Assembly: GCF_027498035.1 (NCBI RefSeq)
Contig: NZ_CP114978.1
Location: forward strand, 186,001 to 250,000
From: Pseudoxanthomonas sp.
Lineage (GTDB): Bacteria; Pseudomonadota; Gammaproteobacteria; Xanthomonadales; Xanthomonadaceae
Length of the DNA: 64,000 nt
Reading direction: 5' to 3'
The notes below the pieces were generated by a model. The model was not told the DNA's origin. It saw only the letters and a list, made by a program, of their open reading frames with translations, and ran no database searches. Within the stretch, counting starts at the first letter, position 1, and every line of letters starts with the position of its first letter. The position numbers and the translations under genes are program-made. Of the stretch, positions 1 to 7,835 are shown piece after piece.

Positions 1-2
1 GC

Positions 3-1715
3 GCCTCGGCTGCCGTGGCCCTGACCGGCGCGCCGTTCAACGGCCCGATCGGTGCAGCCAAGGTCGGCTACATCAACGGCGAGTACGTGCTGAACCCGAC
101 CGTGTCCGAGCTGAAGGACTCCAAGCTTGAGCTGGTCGTCGCCGGTACCTCCAACGCCGTGCTGATGGTGGAATCCGAAGCGGCCGAGCTGTCCGAAGAC
201 GTGATGCTGGGCGCGGTGATGTTTGGCCATCGCGAAATGCAGAAGGTCATCCATATCATCAACGAGCTGGTCGTCGAAGCCGGCACCCAGTCGTGGAACT
301 GGACTGCCCCGGCCAAGAACGACGCCCTGATCTCCGCCCTGAAGGAAGCCGTTGGCGACCAGCTGAGCGGTGCCTTCCAGGTGCGCGACAAGCTGCAGCG
401 GCGCGACGCCATCGCCGCGATCAAGTCCGACGTGCTGGCCGGCCTTGCTGGCCGCGTCGAGAGCGAAGGCTGGAACGGCGGCGAGCTGTCCAAGGAATTC
501 GGCGAGCTGGAATACCAGACCATGCGTGGTTCGGTCCTGGACACCAAGGTCCGCATCGACGGCCGCGCCCTGGATACCGTGCGTCCGATCAGCTCCAAGG
601 TCAGCATCCTGCCGCGCGTCCACGGCTCCTCGCTGTTCACCCGCGGTGAAACGCAGGCGATCGTCGCCGTCACCCTGGGCACCGCCCGCGACGGCCAGGT
701 GATTGACGCCGTTTCCGGCGAGCACAAGGACCACTTCCTGTTCCATTACAACTTCCCCCCGTACTCGGTGGGCGAAGCGGGCCGCATGATGGGCCCGAAG
801 CGTCGCGAGATCGGCCACGGCCGCCTGGCCAAGCGCGGCGTGCTGGCCGTGATGCCGACGATGGAAGCCTTCCCGTACACCATCCGCGTCGTGTCGGAAA
901 TCACCGAGTCGAATGGTTCGTCGTCGATGGCCTCGGTCTGCGGCAGCTCGCTGGCGCTGATGGATGCCGGCGTGCCGATCAAGACCCCGGTTGCCGGTAT
1001 CGCCATGGGCCTGGTCAAGGAAGGCGACAACTTCGTCGTCCTGTCGGACATCCTGGGTGACGAAGACCACCTGGGCGACATGGACTTCAAGGTGGCCGGT
1101 ACGTCGAACGGCGTGTCCGCGCTGCAGATGGACATCAAGATCGAAGGCATCACCGAAGAGATCATGAAGCAGGCGCTGTCGCAGGCGAAGGCTGGCCGAC
1201 TGCACATCCTGGGCGAGATGGCCAACGCCATGACCGCACCGCGCGAAGAGCTGAGCGAGTTCGCGCCGCGCCTGATCACCATCAAGATCCACCCCGACAA
1301 GATCCGCGAAGTGATCGGCAAGGGCGGTTCGGTGATCCAGGCGATCACCAAGGAAACCGGCACCCAGATCGACATCCAGGACGACGGCACCATCACCATT
1401 GCATCGGTGAACGGCGCTGCCGGCCAGGCCGCCAAGGCCCGCATCGAGCAGATCACCTCGGACATCGAGCCGGGCCGCATCTACGAGGGCAAGGTCGCCA
1501 AGCTGATGGACTTCGGTGCGTTCGTCACGATTGCTCCTGGCAAGGACGGTCTGGTCCACGTGTCGCAGATTTCCGCTGATCGCGTCGAGAAGGTGTCCGA
1601 CGTGCTCAAGGAAGGCGACGTGGTCAAGGTCAAGGTGCTGGAAGTGGACAAGCAGGGCCGTATCCGCCTGTCCATGAAGGCCGTCGAAGAAGGCGAGGGC
1701 GTGACCGCCGAGTAA
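3..1715 (+). CDS. pnp: Polynucleotide phosphorylase, 3' part (5' end outside window)
   Basis: This is a 3'-to-5' exoribonuclease that degrades RNA with inorganic phosphate and forms the degradosome core. The reading frame is already open at the first bases, so about 130 N-terminal residues of a usual ~700 are missing and no start is annotated. The visible 570 residues hold the end of the first RNase PH domain, the all-alpha linker, the second RNase PH domain (FTRGETQAIV, then GEAGRMMGPKRREIGHGRLA), a KH domain with the GKGG loop (IREVIGKGGSVIQ, about residues 425-480) and a C-terminal S1 domain (GRIYEGKVAKLMDFGAF, about 490-560). It stops at TAA and is followed 28 bases later by a strong intrinsic terminator, so the operon (usually rpsO-pnp) ends here. 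Identity is secure. Confidence 0.97.
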   Translation, partial: ASAAVALTGAPFNGPIGAAKVGYINGEYVLNPTVSELKDSKLELVVAGTSNAVLMVESEAAELSEDVMLGAVMFGHREMQKVIHIINELVVEAGTQSWNWTAPAKNDALISALKEAVGDQLSGAFQVRDKLQRRDAIAAIKSDVLAGLAGRVESEGWNGGELSKEFGELEYQTMRGSVLDTKVRIDGRALDTVRPISSKVSILPRVHGSSLFTRGETQAIVAVTLGTARDGQVIDAVSGEHKDHFLFHYNFPPYSVGEAGRMMGPKRREIGHGRLAKRGVLAVMPTMEAFPYTIRVVSEITESNGSSSMASVCGSSLALMDAGVPIKTPVAGIAMGLVKEGDNFVVLSDILGDEDHLGDMDFKVAGTSNGVSALQMDIKIEGITEEIMKQALSQAKAGRLHILGEMANAMTAPREELSEFAPRLITIKIHPDKIREVIGKGGSVIQAITKETGTQIDIQDDGTITIASVNGAAGQAAKARIEQITSDIEPGRIYEGKVAKLMDFGAFVTIAPGKDGLVHVSQISADRVEKVSDVLKEGDVVKVKVLEVDKQGRIRLSMKAVEEGEGVTAE

Positions 1716-1743
1716 TCGGTCGTCGCATTTGCCGGATCGAAGA

Positions 1744-1770
1744 AGCGGGCCCTTGGGCCCGCTTTTTTTT
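1744..1770 (+). terminator. Rho-independent terminator of pnp
   Basis: A perfect 9-bp stem (AGCGGGCCC, loop TT, GGGCCCGCT) at 1744-1763 runs into eight T residues at 1763-1770. It sits 28 bases after the pnp stop codon and separates pnp from the Nudix gene. Confidence 0.93.
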
Positions 1771-1820
1771 ATTCCCGCGATTCAAACGTAGCGCCCCGAG
1801 CGCGTGGCAGTCCCCTTTCA

Positions 1821-1851
1821 TTGTGGTCGTGGCGTGCAGCGCTTCTACAAT
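1821..1851 (+). promoter_or_regulatory. Possible sigma70 promoter for the Nudix gene
   Basis: A -10-like TACAAT at 1846-1851 lies 33 bases before the chosen ATG. The best -35 candidate is TTGTGG at 1821-1826, with a long 19-bp spacer. The position just after the pnp terminator fits a new transcript, but the -35 match is poor. Confidence 0.4.
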
Positions 1852-1883
1852 GCGGCTCTTCTCCCTCGCGGCCGGCTCTGCTC

Positions 1884-2372
1884 ATGCCCTATACCCCCAT
1901 CGTCGCCACGCTCGGTTATGTGCTGTCCCCCGATGGGAAGCAGGTGCTGATGATCCATCGCAATGCGCGGCCCAACGACCTGCACCTGGGCAAGTACAAC
2001 GGGCTGGGCGGGAAGATGGAGCCGGACGAGGACATCCTGGCCTGCATGCGGCGCGAGATCCGCGAGGAAGCGGGCATCGAATGCGATGCGCTGCACCTGC
2101 GCGGGACGATCAGCTGGCCGGGTTTCGGCAAGCATGGCGAGGACTGGCTGGCGTTCGTGTTCGTGATCGATGCCTGGAGTGGCACGCCACTGACCTCCAA
2201 TCCGGAAGGCACGCTGGAGTGGGTCGACGTGGACAGGCTGCTGGAGCTGCCGCTGTGGGAAGGCGACAAGCACTTCCTGCCACTGGTGTTCGATGCCGAT
2301 CCGCGCGCTTTCCACGGGGTCATGCCGTACAAGGATGGACGCATGCTCTCGTGGAACGTCTCGCGGGTCTGA
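1884..2372 (+). CDS. Nudix hydrolase, MutT/8-oxo-dGTPase-like
   Basis: A 162-residue Nudix enzyme that should hydrolyse a nucleoside diphosphate linked to another moiety, most likely 8-oxo-dGTP or a related damaged nucleotide in the cytoplasm. The full Nudix box G-x5-E-x7-REUxEExGU is present at residues 43-65 (REIREEAGI at its end), and a GKYNGLGGKMEP entry precedes it, as in MutT/MTH1-type proteins. The frame is open upstream to 1821, but the ATG at 1884 starts right at the conserved beta strand (TPIVATLGYVL) and lies after the candidate -10 box, so it is preferred. No Shine-Dalgarno sequence is obvious. The gene stands alone between the pnp terminator and a DnaA-box repeat region. Substrate is inferred from family only. 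Confidence 0.85.
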   Translation: MPYTPIVATLGYVLSPDGKQVLMIHRNARPNDLHLGKYNGLGGKMEPDEDILACMRREIREEAGIECDALHLRGTISWPGFGKHGEDWLAFVFVIDAWSGTPLTSNPEGTLEWVDVDRLLELPLWEGDKHFLPLVFDADPRAFHGVMPYKDGRMLSWNVSRV

Positions 2373-2390
2373 GTCATCCAGGCGCGGGCT

Positions 2391-2608
2391 TCATCCACAG
2401 AAGGTGTGGATGACTGCTGGGGCAATCGTGTGGATAACTCCGGCATGGCCTTGCGCCATGCGTGTCTGCATCGGTATGGCGAAAAAATGACCAGCGTGGG
2501 TCAGTGTATCCACAGGGGGTGTGGATGACTTCAGGACAAAGATGTGGATAACCGCAGGAGCGCTTTGCGGCGCAGGCGTGTCAAGTGGATTGGCGGAAAA
2601 ATGACCAG
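2391..2608. repeat. Two-copy ~115-bp imperfect tandem repeat carrying six DnaA-box-like 9-mers
   Basis: Two units (about 2393-2494 and 2508-2608, offset 114-115 bp) share the order TCCACA, GGTGTGGATGACT, TGTGGATAAC, a GC-rich dyad, and an AAAAATGACCAG end. The 9-mers are TCATCCACA 2391-2399, TGTGGATGA 2405-2413, TGTGGATAA 2429-2437, GTATCCACA 2506-2514, TGTGGATGA 2520-2528 and TGTGGATAA 2543-2551. TGTGGATAA is the exact reverse complement of the DnaA box TTATCCACA. The repeat fills the gap between the Nudix gene and pssA. The replication origin of this family normally lies at dnaA-dnaN, so this is more likely a DnaA-titrating or regulatory site than oriC. The remaining bases 2609-2810 show no gene. 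Confidence 0.7.
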
Positions 2609-2810
2609 GTTGATTTGATGGGATTTCACAGCCCCCCGTGGAACATCCTGGTGGCGATGTGATTTCCGCGGTTGAACCTCGCGATCCCGAAACGGTCCAA
2701 GCACCGCCCTTGACCTGCCGAAGGGTGCTGCGCTGCGAACGCCCCTGATTGCCGCGCGACGCACGGCTTGGCAGGCTGTCTCCTTCCGTCCCGAACAACC
2801 GGCCATTCCA

Positions 2811-3431
2811 ATGCCAAGACAACGCCACTTCTCGATGCTGCGCGAGTTCCACCTGGCGGACTGGTTCACGCTGGGCAACGCGTTCTGCGGCGTCGGTGCG
2901 CTATTCGCCGCGCTGAACTACATGCATGAGGCCCGGCTGGGCGTGCTGCTGGCCGGCATGGCCTTGATCCCGCTGGCTTTCATCTTCGATGCGCTGGATG
3001 GCCGGGTGGCACGCTGGCGCAATTCGGCATCGACCCTGGGGCGCGAACTGGACTCGCTGGCCGATGTCATTTCCTTTGGCGTGGCGCCGGCGGCGCTGGC
3101 CTACGCCTGTGGCCTGCAGGGCGGCTGGGACTGGCTGGTGCTGAGTTACTTCGTCTGCTGCGGCGTGAGTCGGCTGGCGCGCTACAACGTCACCGCCGAA
3201 TCGCTGTCCGGCGACGAGGGCAAGGTCAAGTATTTCGAGGGCACGCCGATTCCCACCAGCCTGGTGCTGGTGGTGGTGCTGGCCGTGGCCGCGGCGCTGG
3301 GCCACATCGGTGCGGACATCTGGTGGGGCCAATGGCAGCTGGGGCCGTGGCAGCTGCACCCGCTGGTGGCGCTGTTCGCCCTGTCCGGTTCGTTGATGAT
3401 CAGCAAGACGCTGCATATCCCCAAGCCCTGA
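2811..3431 (+). CDS. pssA: CDP-diacylglycerol-serine O-phosphatidyltransferase
   Basis: An integral membrane enzyme that makes phosphatidylserine from CDP-diacylglycerol and serine, the first committed step to phosphatidylethanolamine. The CDP-alcohol phosphatidyltransferase signature D-x2-DG-x2-AR-x8-G-x3-D-x3-D is complete at residues 60-85 (D60, D63, G64, A67, R68, G77, D81, D85). Several hydrophobic segments cover the rest of the 206 residues, a usual length for type II PssA. The ATG at 2811 is used; an in-frame ATG at 2835 (MLREFHLADWF) is possible, since conservation starts near there. Upstream lies the DnaA-box repeat region; downstream, phaE starts 51 bases later on the same strand and may be partly co-transcribed. 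Confidence 0.9.
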   Translation: MPRQRHFSMLREFHLADWFTLGNAFCGVGALFAALNYMHEARLGVLLAGMALIPLAFIFDALDGRVARWRNSASTLGRELDSLADVISFGVAPAALAYACGLQGGWDWLVLSYFVCCGVSRLARYNVTAESLSGDEGKVKYFEGTPIPTSLVLVVVLAVAAALGHIGADIWWGQWQLGPWQLHPLVALFALSGSLMISKTLHIPKP

Positions 3432-3482
3432 AGCTGGACGACGAGGGATTGCTATGATCGTGACAGGTGTCGGGAGGCTGTG

Positions 3483-4718
3483 ATGGCGGGTGCGGAATCA
3501 GGGTGGGGCGAGGGTGCCGAGGCGATGGGTCGCCAGGCCTGGGAGGCCTGGGGCGAAGCGCTGCGCAAGGCCGCAAGCGCGCCGCTGGAAACCGCCGCAC
3601 CGGCCTGGCAACAGGTGCCTGGCGGCTGGCCGGGCTGGACCCCACCGCAGGGCGGTGGTGCGGGCGATGTCATGGAGCGTTTCGATGGACTGGCGCGGCA
3701 CTGGTTTGGCCGCATGCAGAACGTCGCCTCCCAGTTCGCCGACCGCGACAACACGCCCGAGGAAATCGTCGCTGCCTGGCGCCAGGCCATGGGCGCGACC
3801 GAGGCCAAGCCTTATCCGGATCTGTTCAGCAGCTTGTTCGGTCAGGGCGCGACCGGCCTGGACGGCATGAGCGAGCAGTGGATGCCGTGGCTGGAATCGC
3901 TGCGCGGTCCGCTGCAGGACTGGGCCAAGACCCCGGCATTTGGCCCGGCGCGCGAGCACCAGCAGCGCTGGAAGGCGTTGCTGCAGGCGCAGCAGGCCCT
4001 GCGCGAGGCGAACGAACGCTACCAGCGCATGCTGGAGGAATCCTCGCGCCAGGCCTATGCGCTGTTCGAGGAAAAGTTGGGCGTGCGCGTGGGCGAGGGT
4101 GAGCCACTGGACAGCGCACGGGCCTTGTTCGACGAATGGATCGATGCGGCCGAAGATGCCTATGCGCAGATGGCGCTGTCCGAGGAGTTCCGCGAGGTCT
4201 ACGGCACCCTGGCCAATGCGCAGATGCGCATGCGCGCCGGCGTGCAGCGCGAGATCGAGCAGCTGGGCGGCATGCTTGGCCTGCCGACCCGCACCGAAGT
4301 CGACGCGGCGCATCGCAAGATCGCCGAGCTGGAGCGCATGCTGCGTCGGGTGATGCGCGGCGCGGGTATCGACGCTGCGGCTACCGAACGCGACGCCGCG
4401 GCTTCTTCCAGAGCCAGGACGAGCGAGCCGCAGCGACCGCCTGCAGCCAAGCAGGCCAAGCCCAGGTCACCGCGCGCCGGTAAAACCAGCAAGGCCAGCA
4501 AAGTCACGAAGGCGGGCAAGACCGCCAAGGCCGCCAGGGCTGCACCGATCAAACAGCCGGTCGCCGTGTCGAAGGCGAAGAAGACGGTCGCGAAGACGCC
4601 CGCTTCCCGCAAGGTCACATCCGCCAAGCCGGCAGTCGCGGTGAAGGCACGCAAGGCCATCAAGCCGCCCGCGCGCAAGGTCGCGCCGCGCCGCGCACGT
4701 TCGAAGAGCTCCGTATGA
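3483..4718 (+). CDS. phaE: Class III PHA synthase subunit PhaE with a lysine/alanine-rich C-terminal tail
   Basis: PhaE is the non-catalytic partner of PhaC in class III polyhydroxyalkanoate synthases, acting on the surface of PHA granules. Residues about 1-290 fit the family: tryptophan-rich start (WEAWGEALRKA), WFGRMQNVASQFADR, an EQWMPWLESLRGPLQDW segment, a predicted coiled coil (LQAQQALREANERYQRML), and a C-terminal helix (EVDAAHRKIAELERMLRRVMR). Residues about 300-411 are unusual: a low-complexity basic tail rich in K, A, P, R and S with repeated AxKxxK units, like the histone-like tails of phasin PhaF or AlgP. The start ATG 3483 has GGGAGG at 3472-3477 at good spacing (a GTG at 3480 is the alternative). 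Its last codon overlaps phaC in an ATGA. Confidence 0.85.
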   Translation: MAGAESGWGEGAEAMGRQAWEAWGEALRKAASAPLETAAPAWQQVPGGWPGWTPPQGGGAGDVMERFDGLARHWFGRMQNVASQFADRDNTPEEIVAAWRQAMGATEAKPYPDLFSSLFGQGATGLDGMSEQWMPWLESLRGPLQDWAKTPAFGPAREHQQRWKALLQAQQALREANERYQRMLEESSRQAYALFEEKLGVRVGEGEPLDSARALFDEWIDAAEDAYAQMALSEEFREVYGTLANAQMRMRAGVQREIEQLGGMLGLPTRTEVDAAHRKIAELERMLRRVMRGAGIDAAATERDAAASSRARTSEPQRPPAAKQAKPRSPRAGKTSKASKVTKAGKTAKAARAAPIKQPVAVSKAKKTVAKTPASRKVTSAKPAVAVKARKAIKPPARKVAPRRARSKSSV

Positions 4719-5779
4719 CCAGTCCGTTGCGCGTCACTGCCGATGCCCTGGCTGCCGAAGCCGCGTCTTTGCAGTACAAGCTCGGCGCCGGGCTGCGCAC
4801 GCTGCCGGATGTCGGTGATGTGCATTACGGCGTGACGCCTCGGCAGGAAGTCTGGCGCGATGGCAAGGTGGTGCTGTACCGCTTCATCGGCGAGACCGAG
4901 CCCACCGCATCGGTGCCGTTGCTGATCACCTACGCACTGGTCAACCGGCCGTACATGGTCGACCTGCAGGAAGATCGTTCGCTGGTGAAGGGGCTGCTGG
5001 CGCAAGGCCAGGACGTGTACCTGATCGACTGGGGTTATCCGGATCGCTCGGACCGCTTCCTGCTGCTGGATGACTACGTCAATCGCTTCATCGATGGTGC
5101 CATCGACTACCTGCGCCAGGCCAGCGGACATGCGGCGATCAACGTGCTGGGCATCTGCCAGGGCGGCGCGCTCTCGCTGTGCCATGCCGCGCTGCACCCG
5201 CACAAGCTGCGCAACCTGATCACGATGGTCACGCCGGTGGATTTCCACACGCCGGACAACATGCTGTCCAACTGGGCGCGGCTGGTTGACGTGGATCTGC
5301 TGGTGGACACGCTGGGCAACGTGCCGGCCGACCTGATGAACCTGAGCTACCTGATGCTCAAACCGTTCCGCCTGAACGTGCAGAAGTACGTCGGTCTGCT
5401 CGACATCCTGGACGACAGCCGCGCGGTGCAGGATTTCCTGCGCATGGAAAAGTGGATCTTCGATTCGCCCGACCAGGTGGGCGAGGCCTTCCGCCAGTTC
5501 ATCCGGCAGTTCTACCAGGGCAATGGCTTCATCGAGGGCGGCATCGTGCTGGACGGCCAGGCCGTGGATCTGGCCAAGGTCAGCATGCCGGTGCTGAACA
5601 TCTACGCCGAGCAGGACCACCTGGTCCCGCCGGACGCATCGCGTGCCCTGCGGGGCCTGGTGGGTACGGATGACTATTCGGAAGTGGGTTTCCGCGGCGG
5701 CCATATCGGCATCTACGTGTCCAGCCGTGCCCAGCGCGAGGTGCCGACCGCGATTGCCAGCTGGCTGGCCGAGCGCTAG
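4715..5779 (+). CDS. phaC: Class III PHA synthase catalytic subunit
   Basis: It polymerises (R)-3-hydroxyacyl-CoA into polyhydroxyalkanoate together with PhaE. The 354-residue length and alpha/beta-hydrolase layout match class III PhaC. The lipase-like box GICQGG carries the catalytic Cys148; the Asp of AEQDHLVPPDASR (near residue 300) and the His of GGHIGIYV (near 330) complete the triad. Further family blocks are LLITYALVNRPYMVDLQ and VYLIDWGYPD. The ATG overlaps the phaE stop (ATGA), which suggests translational coupling and fixed subunit ratio. No phaA or phaB thiolase/reductase genes lie in this window, so monomer supply must be encoded elsewhere. Confidence 0.93.
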   Translation: MTSPLRVTADALAAEAASLQYKLGAGLRTLPDVGDVHYGVTPRQEVWRDGKVVLYRFIGETEPTASVPLLITYALVNRPYMVDLQEDRSLVKGLLAQGQDVYLIDWGYPDRSDRFLLLDDYVNRFIDGAIDYLRQASGHAAINVLGICQGGALSLCHAALHPHKLRNLITMVTPVDFHTPDNMLSNWARLVDVDLLVDTLGNVPADLMNLSYLMLKPFRLNVQKYVGLLDILDDSRAVQDFLRMEKWIFDSPDQVGEAFRQFIRQFYQGNGFIEGGIVLDGQAVDLAKVSMPVLNIYAEQDHLVPPDASRALRGLVGTDDYSEVGFRGGHIGIYVSSRAQREVPTAIASWLAER

Positions 5780-5886
5780 GCATGGAAAGGTCATCGTAGG
5801 GTCCAGGCGGTCGTGAGCATGGCGTCGATGCCCCGGTGCGCAGCAGCGCTAGACTGCGCCCATTCCAGCTGCCGACAGGCATCGCC

Positions 5887-6093
5887 ATGAACACGCCGAC
5901 CTCCTCCAGACCGTTTGCCCGTTCGCTCGACGACCGCATGATCGCTGGCGTCATGGGGGGCATCGCCCGGCGCTTCGGCTGGAACGCCACGCTGGTGCGG
6001 GCGGTGTTCGTGATCGTGTCGATCGCATCGGCCGCCTTCCCCGGCATCCTGGTGTACCTGTTGCTGTGGCTGTTGATGCCGAACGAGGCCTGA
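5887..6093 (+). CDS. Small PspC-domain membrane protein
   Basis: A 68-residue protein with the PspC domain: FARSLDDRMIAGVMGGIARRFGW followed by one long hydrophobic stretch (LVRAVFVIVSIASAAFPGILVYLLLWLLM). In enterobacteria PspC is a membrane component of the phage shock response; stand-alone PspC-domain proteins like this one are common and their role is unclear. The start ATG 5887 is chosen because the domain begins at once after it. It is 8 bases upstream of the next gene, and the two are probably co-transcribed. No pspA or pspB is nearby. Confidence 0.8.
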   Translation: MNTPTSSRPFARSLDDRMIAGVMGGIARRFGWNATLVRAVFVIVSIASAAFPGILVYLLLWLLMPNEA

Positions 6094-6101
6094 GGCCTTC
6101 C

Positions 6102-6551
6102 ATGCCAGCGTGGTTGCGGCTGCTCGCGTTCGGCGCAGGCGTCGCCTGGACCCTGCCAAACACCTGCCTGGGGCTGCTGCTCGGCCTGGCGGGCCTGCTG
6201 CGCGGTGGGAACGTACAGCTCAGCCGGCGTGAGCGGGCCCTGGTGTTTGGCCGCTGGCCGTGGGGGCCAGGCGGTGCGATCACCTTCGGCAACACCGTCC
6301 TGCACACCGGCGAATCGCTGGATCTGCGGTGCCACACCTACGCGCATCGCGCAGGACGTTGCGAGGAACCGCAGGTGCGCCTGGGCGACCACGAGCGTGC
6401 GCACGTGCTGCAGTACATGGTGCTGGGACCGCTGTTCCTGCCGGTGTACCTGCTGTGCGGCGGTGTCAGCGTGCGCAACCGCTTTGAACGCGCCGCCGAC
6501 CGCTACGCACTGACCGGTCGCGGCTGGTGGCCTGCGCGAATGGGTCGCTGA
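6102..6551 (+). CDS. Membrane protein with HExxH motif, putative small metalloprotease
   Basis: I do not recognise a named family. The 149 residues start with a hydrophobic segment (about 5-33), contain a soluble middle part, then HERAH at residues 97-101, a second hydrophobic stretch (VLQYMVLGPLFLPVYLLCG), and FERAADRYAL near residue 130. HExxH is the zinc-binding signature of zincin proteases, and an ExxAD-type motif further on resembles the third-ligand motif of gluzincins. The topology (motif next to a membrane segment) fits a membrane-bound minimal gluzincin, but this is inference. The ATG at 6102 lies 8 bases after the PspC gene, so both are probably made together. The 64-base gap to the convergent tetR gene holds no clear terminator. 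Confidence 0.6.
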   Translation: MPAWLRLLAFGAGVAWTLPNTCLGLLLGLAGLLRGGNVQLSRRERALVFGRWPWGPGGAITFGNTVLHTGESLDLRCHTYAHRAGRCEEPQVRLGDHERAHVLQYMVLGPLFLPVYLLCGGVSVRNRFERAADRYALTGRGWWPARMGR

Positions 6552-6615
6552 GGCCGCCGCAAACCCATTCGGCGCGCAGCGGCGGGAGGCTGCACCAAGC
6601 CGCGTGCAGGTGTCC

Positions 6616-7284
6616 TCAGCGTGGTAGGGCGCCGTGCAGGAACTGGTCCACCGAGTCGTCAATGAAGGCCAGCACGTCATCCACATCGGGATTGACCATG
6701 TAGCCGCAGGCGGTGCGGATGGTCAGGTCGCCGAACAGCATCATGAAGAACTGCGTGGCGGCCAGGTCGGTACTGGTGTGCAGCACCATGGCCCCGTCAG
6801 CAACCTGGCGTTCGAAGTAGCTGCCCAGGCGGCTGCGGATGGTGGCGATGGCGTGGTCGAAGAAGAAATCGCGCAGGTCGGGGAACGCACGGCCTTCGCC
6901 GATCACGATGCGGTTGACCAGGTAGGCGTCGCGGGTGGTCAGGCTCTGCGCGATCGAGCGGCCGGCCTTGCGCAGGGCGTCCTGAGGCGGCAGGTCGTCC
7001 AGTTCCAGCGCTTCGAGCTGGTTGGCCAGGTCCTGCAGGCGGCGTTCGACGATGGCGAACGCCAGGCCCTCCTTGTCGCCGAAGGCGCGGTACAGGGTGG
7101 CCAGCGAGCCGCCGGCGCGTGCGACGATTTCGCTCAGGCGCGCCTGCTGGTAGCCCTTTTCGGCGAAGACGTCGGTGGCCGCATCGAGGAATTTCTCCAC
7201 GCGCAGTTCGCCACGGCGGCAGAGTTCCACGTTCCGCGACGCGCGGGCGCCGGGCATGGATGAGGTTTGCGCGGTATGGGGCAT
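6616..7284 (-). CDS. TetR-family transcriptional regulator
   Basis: A 222-residue one-component repressor. The N-terminal helix-turn-helix is typical: FLDAATDVFAEKGYQQARLS, then EIVARAGGSLATLYRAFGDKEGL (residues about 30-75). The C-terminal half (DLRDFFFDHAIATIRSRLG, TDLAATQFFMMLFGDL) is of the AefR-like type and should bind an unknown ligand. The frame is open far upstream, but ATG at 7284 is chosen because the TetR domain begins about 25 residues after it and the preceding residues look non-coding. It is divergent from the class II aldolase gene, with 551 bases between them, and an inverted repeat 24 bases before its start may be its operator. Whether it controls the neighbouring cluster is unknown. 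Confidence 0.85.
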   Translation of the reverse strand: MPHTAQTSSMPGARASRNVELCRRGELRVEKFLDAATDVFAEKGYQQARLSEIVARAGGSLATLYRAFGDKEGLAFAIVERRLQDLANQLEALELDDLPPQDALRKAGRSIAQSLTTRDAYLVNRIVIGEGRAFPDLRDFFFDHAIATIRSRLGSYFERQVADGAMVLHTSTDLAATQFFMMLFGDLTIRTACGYMVNPDVDDVLAFIDDSVDQFLHGALPR

Positions 7285-7835
7285 GGGGGATCCATCGGGA
7301 GTAACAGCTGCAATCAATTTAACAAGATTGCAGTCTTCGACATGTTGCGACGCGGGATGGCATGTTTCGTCAATCGCCCCACCTCCCGCCGACCAGGCCG
7401 TGATCGGCGAACGCCCGGGCCAGCAGGCCGATGCTTCCCGCGGTTGCGATGGGTTGGGGGTGACTTCGAGGGTGTGGAAACCCGCCCCATCACCAACACG
7501 CGCAGCCGCACCGTCCGCATGCGGTCTCCTTCGTCCTTTGATGAAAAGGATCGCGCGTGCTGTGGAACGGGACGACGCCGGCGTGCCCGCCGCCAAGGCG
7601 GACTGCTTCATGAGCTGAAGGCATGTGCAACTCACGGCCGGGCATCAGTCGCACGATTGCACGGAGCTGCGGCCAGCCTCAGAACCTCATGACATAAGGC
7701 TTTTCCCGCATGTAGGCGTGGGCGGTGATGTCGTTATGCGCCTGCACGCTAATCATTCCCGCTCCGCGCGCTTCGCTGGGCGGTGGCGTGGTCCTAGTGT
7801 CGACATCCAGGTCAGGACGGATAGCGACACCCCCC
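7285..7835. other. 551-bp divergent intergenic region between tetR and the aldolase gene
   Basis: No convincing gene was found. Besides the inverted repeat at 7309-7332, the only notable item is a stretch near 7491-7550 that weakly resembles the first codons of the aldolase gene (shared core around CCGCACSGTCCGCA). The aldolase frame is open back to 7725 with an ATG there, so the true start could lie up to 37 codons upstream of the one chosen. No consensus sigma70 promoter stands out. Confidence 0.5.
7309..7332. promoter_or_regulatory. 24-bp inverted repeat upstream of tetR, candidate operator
   Basis: TGCAATC (7309-7315) and GATTGCA (7326-7332) form a perfect 7-bp inverted repeat around an AT-rich 10-bp centre. 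It lies 25-48 bases upstream of the tetR start and faces the divergent gene. Size and position fit a TetR-family operator, but no binding evidence is available. Confidence 0.45.

Noticed and set aside
2391..2608. Calling the DnaA-box cluster the chromosomal replication origin
   Set aside because: No dnaA, dnaN, recF, gyrB or rpmH gene is near, there is no AT-rich unwinding region, and pnp/pssA are not known origin neighbours in this family.
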